DNA of 15,399 bases from Flavobacteriales bacterium UBA5422. Lineage in GTDB: Bacteria > Bacteroidota > Bacteroidia > Flavobacteriales_D > Crocinitomicaceae. A program made the position numbers and the translations under genes. Location: assembly GCA_002409405.1 (NCBI GenBank), contig DHNG01000020.1, forward strand, positions 21,869 through 37,267, written 5' to 3'. Positions within the stretch are counted from its first letter, which is position 1. Every line of letters begins with the position of its first letter. Below are positions 12,943-15,399 of the stretch, in pieces. The notes beneath the pieces are model-generated. The model saw only the letters and a list, made by a program, of their open reading frames with translations. It had not been told where the DNA came from and searched no databases.

Positions 12943-13149
12943 TCACCCTCCTTGTGTTGCTGTGATAATTAAAACAGCGGCATTTTCTGTGAGAAAAGTA
13001 CTTGTCCATCCGGATTTCGGAACAATGGAATCGTCAATAGCAACTGCAATTCCATTTTGACGCTGCGGAAACTCCAAATCCAATAATTCCTGAACGGAAA
13101 GTGTTGATTGATCATACTTTTTTTCCTGATTGTTGACGGTCAATTTCAT
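12943..13149 (-). CDS. thiS: sulfur carrier protein ThiS
   Basis: This 68-residue ubiquitin-like protein begins MKLTVNNQEKKYD and ends in the diagnostic Gly-Gly (ITATQGG). That C-terminus is adenylated and converted to a thiocarboxylate, which gives sulfur to ThiG. The central LELPQ-type pattern appears as LLDLEFPQRQNGIAVAIDDSIVPKSGW, here seen as GIAVAIDDSIVPKSGW (33-48). It is the first gene of the thi operon, directly under a TPP riboswitch, and its ATG can be hidden in an 8-bp stem. The adenylating enzyme ThiF is not encoded in this window and must be elsewhere or replaced. Confidence 0.94.
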   Translation of the reverse strand: MKLTVNNQEKKYDQSTLSVQELLDLEFPQRQNGIAVAIDDSIVPKSGWTSTFLTENAAVLIITATQGG

Positions 13150-13183
13150 TCCTTCGGTTGTTTTTAATTTACTTTAGGAATGA
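13146..13183 (-). promoter_or_regulatory. riboswitch expression platform hiding the thiS start codon
   Basis: In the mRNA, TCATTCCT (13183-13176) and AGGAATGA (13153-13146) are perfect complements separated by 22 nt. The second arm contains the thiS ATG and the AGGA before it, so the stem blocks initiation. The aptamer 3' strand contains TAGGGA, which can pair with TTCCTA in the first arm (one G-U), offering an alternative fold without ligand. The two-state model is inference; the stem is seen. Confidence 0.65.
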
Positions 13184-13219
13184 CATTGAAAAAGTATAGA
13201 GCATACCTGTGTGTCGTTC

Positions 13220-13300
13220 ACTTTTCCCTACGTCGGTATGAGCCGAATCAGGTTCAAAGGGTAAAATCTCAGCCTGTTTCCATACAGACACCCCTAAAGT
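13220..13300 (-). promoter_or_regulatory. TPP riboswitch (THI element)
   Basis: The minus strand carries the aptamer landmarks in order: AGGGGTG (near 13295), CTGAGA (13272-13267), ACCCTTTGAACCTGA with the thi box (about 13262-13248) and CCGACGTAGGGA (13236-13225). P1 can close with ACTTT at 13300-13296 and AAAGT at 13224-13220. Binding of thiamine pyrophosphate should lower expression of thiS and the genes behind it. The RNA start predicted from the upstream -7 box is almost at the first base of the aptamer. Confidence 0.96.
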
Positions 13301-13305
13301 TGAAA

Positions 13306-13313
13306 CAAATATA
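13306..13313 (-). promoter_or_regulatory. -7 promoter box of the thi operon
   Basis: On the minus strand this reads TATATTTG, an exact TAnnTTTG match, ending 5 nt before the P1 stem of the riboswitch. No good TTG is seen 17-23 bp upstream. It lies 18 nt beyond the DUF2079 stop, with no terminator between, so some read-through from that gene is possible. Confidence 0.6.
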
Positions 13314-13331
13314 CGAAAATTTATAAACGTG

Positions 13332-14801
13332 CTACTGACCGGATTTTTTCTTGAGTAAAATGAAGTTTTCACTCTGCACAATTACCTCCCATTCAGGAGC
13401 ATGAATCAGTCGATCTACTTCTGCATCGAATTGTTCCTGATTCAATGGGTATGTTCCTTCTTTAGGTGAAAGAAAGATATATGCTGCATCCTTGACAATC
13501 GGGAATTGGTAGATTGTCGGTCGCAAGGCCATGTGCGGCAGAAAGCAGGAATGAGCGCTAACGATAGCATCAGCAGGAATTTTTTCGATCAATCGATATG
13601 CTTCGTCAATCGGAAACTCACGTTTGTAGTGATTACTTTGGTAGACCCGAATCCTGGATTTTTCAGAATACATGATGGATCGATCCATTGACCGGACTGA
13701 ACAGACAAACGCCAGGAAAATACTAACGAGAGATGCAATTACCCGGACTCTCTTCTGTTTCCACCCGGCGATGGTTTCAAAAACGCCAATCGCAAAAATA
13801 GGAGCAAATTCAATGGAATACTGATAATTGATGCCCCACATCGCCGGATTGTCGTGGTATAATTTCTGGCCGATAATTGGCAATAGCATCAGCAAATAAA
13901 CAGGTCTGAATAAGCACAGAAATCCGGAAAGTATCAGGAAAATCCATAGTTCGGCTTTGACATAGTCAAACTCGGGAGAAGGGATATGATTGACAAAGAG
14001 TAAACGCAGGCTTTCAATCGGGTGGCTGATAAGGTATTTCAGCGCTTCTCCGGCATTTGGTCCTAGTTTGCTGTAATGAAAGTGCGGGTATTTTCCGGCG
14101 CTTGATAAGGAGGGCATCACATAACCGGTAATCGCAATAAAATAAATAACAGAAAAAAGAATAATTCCTACCAGGAAATAACGAAGCCGGACGTCTTTAA
14201 AATACTTGATGAATAATCCGAGACCTATAAAAATCATCCACAGCGACAAATTTTCTTTTCCGATAAGAATGGCCAACGCTAGTAGAGCTGCCTTTAAGAG
14301 TTGCCGTTTATCTACTGCCAGAAACAACCATGGAACGAGCATAGAAGCAACAACATTGCTGTGATAATCAAATGCAAGAGTAGAATAAATACCAAAAAAG
14401 ACAAGAAAATAAGTGAGGGCGTAATTTTTCAATCCGGAATCGGGGAAACGATGTTCAATCAGTCGGTAAATTCCTGTTGCTCCAATCAGGATAAAGACAA
14501 TTTGTACAATCAGCAGTGTATACGTTCCAAACAAATAGATCAAAGGAGAGAATAGGGGAAGGTATAAGTCAAAATGGTCGGCAAGGATATTTTCAGTTGT
14601 TTCTTTGAATACGGAACTGTCATTTCCCGAGAAATGCGCATAATCATACAATGCATTGGTATACAAACCCAGATCCAGGGCATACGTCCGGAAACAATAA
14701 TGATTGACGAGAGAAATTAATGCAAACATGAATGTGGCAGCAATAAGTGCCATCCATAAAAAGGGTTCTTTTCTGATACCTGTCTTTAACTGTTGAATCA
14801 T
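13332..14801 (-). CDS. DUF2079 family integral membrane protein
   Basis: This 489-residue polytopic membrane protein has about ten hydrophobic helices. It has the DUF2079 pattern: after the first helix comes YALDLGLYTNALYDYAHF (41-58), then ADHFDLYLPLFSPLIYLF (74-91). The Asp in LDLG and the DHF motif sit in the first extracytoplasmic loop, the arrangement of GT-C-type glycosyltransferases. A related periplasmic globular C-terminus (about 385-489) ends the protein. A lipid-linked sugar transferase role is an inference from that resemblance; the family has no assigned reaction I can name. It is transcribed towards the thi operon, 182 bp upstream of thiS, and divergently from the lipoprotein gene. 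Confidence 0.78.
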   Translation of the reverse strand: MIQQLKTGIRKEPFLWMALIAATFMFALISLVNHYCFRTYALDLGLYTNALYDYAHFSGNDSSVFKETTENILADHFDLYLPLFSPLIYLFGTYTLLIVQIVFILIGATGIYRLIEHRFPDSGLKNYALTYFLVFFGIYSTLAFDYHSNVVASMLVPWLFLAVDKRQLLKAALLALAILIGKENLSLWMIFIGLGLFIKYFKDVRLRYFLVGIILFSVIYFIAITGYVMPSLSSAGKYPHFHYSKLGPNAGEALKYLISHPIESLRLLFVNHIPSPEFDYVKAELWIFLILSGFLCLFRPVYLLMLLPIIGQKLYHDNPAMWGINYQYSIEFAPIFAIGVFETIAGWKQKRVRVIASLVSIFLAFVCSVRSMDRSIMYSEKSRIRVYQSNHYKREFPIDEAYRLIEKIPADAIVSAHSCFLPHMALRPTIYQFPIVKDAAYIFLSPKEGTYPLNQEQFDAEVDRLIHAPEWEVIVQSENFILLKKKSGQ

Positions 14802-14821
14802 TCGAATCCGATGCTTTATTT

Positions 14822-14845
14822 TTATTTCTTACTGCGTAAAAATAA
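14822..14845. repeat. imperfect palindrome in the DUF2079/lipoprotein intergenic region
   Basis: TTATTT, a bulged C and TTAC pair with GTAAAAATAA around a TGC loop, giving ten base pairs. On the minus strand it overlaps TATTTTTA, a one-mismatch -7 box about 35 nt upstream of the DUF2079 ATG. It could be an operator or only AT-rich chance; the rest of 14802-14944 shows just the lipoprotein promoter. Confidence 0.4.
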
Positions 14846-14909
14846 GTTTAAATTCTATACCTGAATGCCCGGATGAATGTTATAATGAGAAACTAAACGC
14901 TGCAGGGGG

Positions 14910-14939
14910 TTGGATTTTAAAAAAACTGATGTATATTCA
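14910..14939 (+). promoter_or_regulatory. promoter of the lipoprotein gene
   Basis: TTG (14910-14912), a 19-bp spacer and TATATTCA (14932-14939) match TTG-N19-TAnnTTTG with two changes in the -7 box. The box ends 5 nt before the ATG at 14945, so the mRNA should start at about the start codon. Confidence 0.5.
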
Positions 14940-14944
14940 ACCTT

Positions 14945-15399
14945 ATGAAACATGTATACGGTATACTTTTACTACTGATGTTAACGGCTTGCTCAGGTGA
15001 GTCGAACCAACATCATCATGGAAACAATCATCAGAATTTAGAACCGAATGTGTTGAATTTGTCTGCAATGTACAGCGATGGGGAAAAGATCATTTCATTT
15101 CCGGTATGGTTCAACGATTCGATTATCAAACGAAGAGGAATCCAAGCAATTGAGCGTACATTTTATTATCAAACAACTGATTCAACAGAAGATGGTTCAG
15201 GAGTTACGCCGGACAAGAAAATTACGTATTCATTTACAAAAGACGGATTGCTGCAAACCATGCAAATAGGGAACTATTACGACAATCGATTAATCAGCAC
15301 CATTCTCATCAGCTATTCTGATCACCAGGAGGCAACGGGATTTGCAAAGGTCAAACTCAACGAAGAAATCCGAAAAGAAGACTTTCCGTATTATGAGTT
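14945..15399 (+). CDS. putative lipoprotein, 3' end missing (partial)
   Basis: The frame is open from the ATG to the right edge, 151 codons. The N-terminus MKHVYGILLLLMLTACSGES is a lipoprotein signal peptide with lipobox LTAC, so Cys16 would be lipidated after cleavage by signal peptidase II. The mature start is followed by a His/Asn-rich stretch (HHHGNNHQN, about 23-31), perhaps a flexible linker or metal-binding patch. Beyond it, alternating strand-like segments such as ERTFYYQTTD, KKITYSFTKDG and LISTILISYSD suggest a beta-rich domain. I do not recognise the family. The acidic residues expected for surface export in some Flavobacteria are not clear after the Cys (CSGESN). Its promoter is placed next to the ATG, divergent from the DUF2079 gene. 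Confidence 0.8.
   Translation, partial: MKHVYGILLLLMLTACSGESNQHHHGNNHQNLEPNVLNLSAMYSDGEKIISFPVWFNDSIIKRRGIQAIERTFYYQTTDSTEDGSGVTPDKKITYSFTKDGLLQTMQIGNYYDNRLISTILISYSDHQEATGFAKVKLNEEIRKEDFPYYE

Noticed and set aside
15078..15269. 63-residue plus-strand frame at the right end
   Set aside because: It lies within the open lipoprotein frame in another phase and has no supporting signals.

Overview
The window looks like chromosomal DNA from a member of the Bacteroidota, most likely the class Flavobacteriia (a Fluviicola- or Crocinitomicaceae-like organism is plausible but unproven). The evidence is a DUF2480 protein, an acidic-tailed pRiA4b ORF-3-like protein, repeated Bacteroidota -7 boxes (TAnnTTTG, several with TTG about 19 bp upstream), almost no Shine-Dalgarno sequences, and moderate-to-low GC.

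Layout. Bases 1-2122 (minus strand) carry a tightly packed unit of a pRiA4b ORF-3-like protein, a SAM-dependent methyltransferase and a TraB/GumN-family protein that runs off the left edge. Bases 2193-3599 (plus strand) carry a GT-B-type glycosyltransferase and a small membrane protein followed by a clear terminator. Bases 3653-5759 (minus strand) hold a hotdog acyl-CoA thioesterase with its own promoter, and rbfA followed 4 nt later by a LolC/E-FtsX-type permease that has no ordinary start codon. A divergent promoter region separates rbfA from a plus-strand pair encoding a DUF2480 protein and a voltage-gated-type potassium channel with a C-terminal zinc ribbon.

Between the channel and the thi operon sits a roughly 590-bp unit. 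It is a four-helix-bundle (23S rRNA intervening-sequence type) gene flanked by inverted repeats built from 14-bp tandem units. The outer parts of these repeats supply or adjoin the stop codons of both neighbouring genes.

Bases 7858-13313 (minus strand) are a thiamine biosynthesis operon: promoter, TPP riboswitch, thiS, thiC, a TenI-like ThiE paralogue, thiE, thiG, thiH. ThiC makes the pyrimidine HMP-P, ThiS/ThiG/ThiH make the thiazole (glyoxylate imine via tyrosine cleavage), and ThiE joins the two. thiF and thiD are not in the window. The riboswitch expression platform can hide the thiS start codon in an 8-bp stem. Upstream lie a DUF2079 membrane protein (minus strand) and, divergently, a lipoprotein cut by the right edge.

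The most notable items are the four-helix-bundle repeat unit, the apparent AUC start of the permease, the start-codon-sequestering riboswitch platform, a perfect 14-bp hairpin inside the thi operon, and a run of promoters placed so close to the ATG that transcripts should be nearly leaderless.
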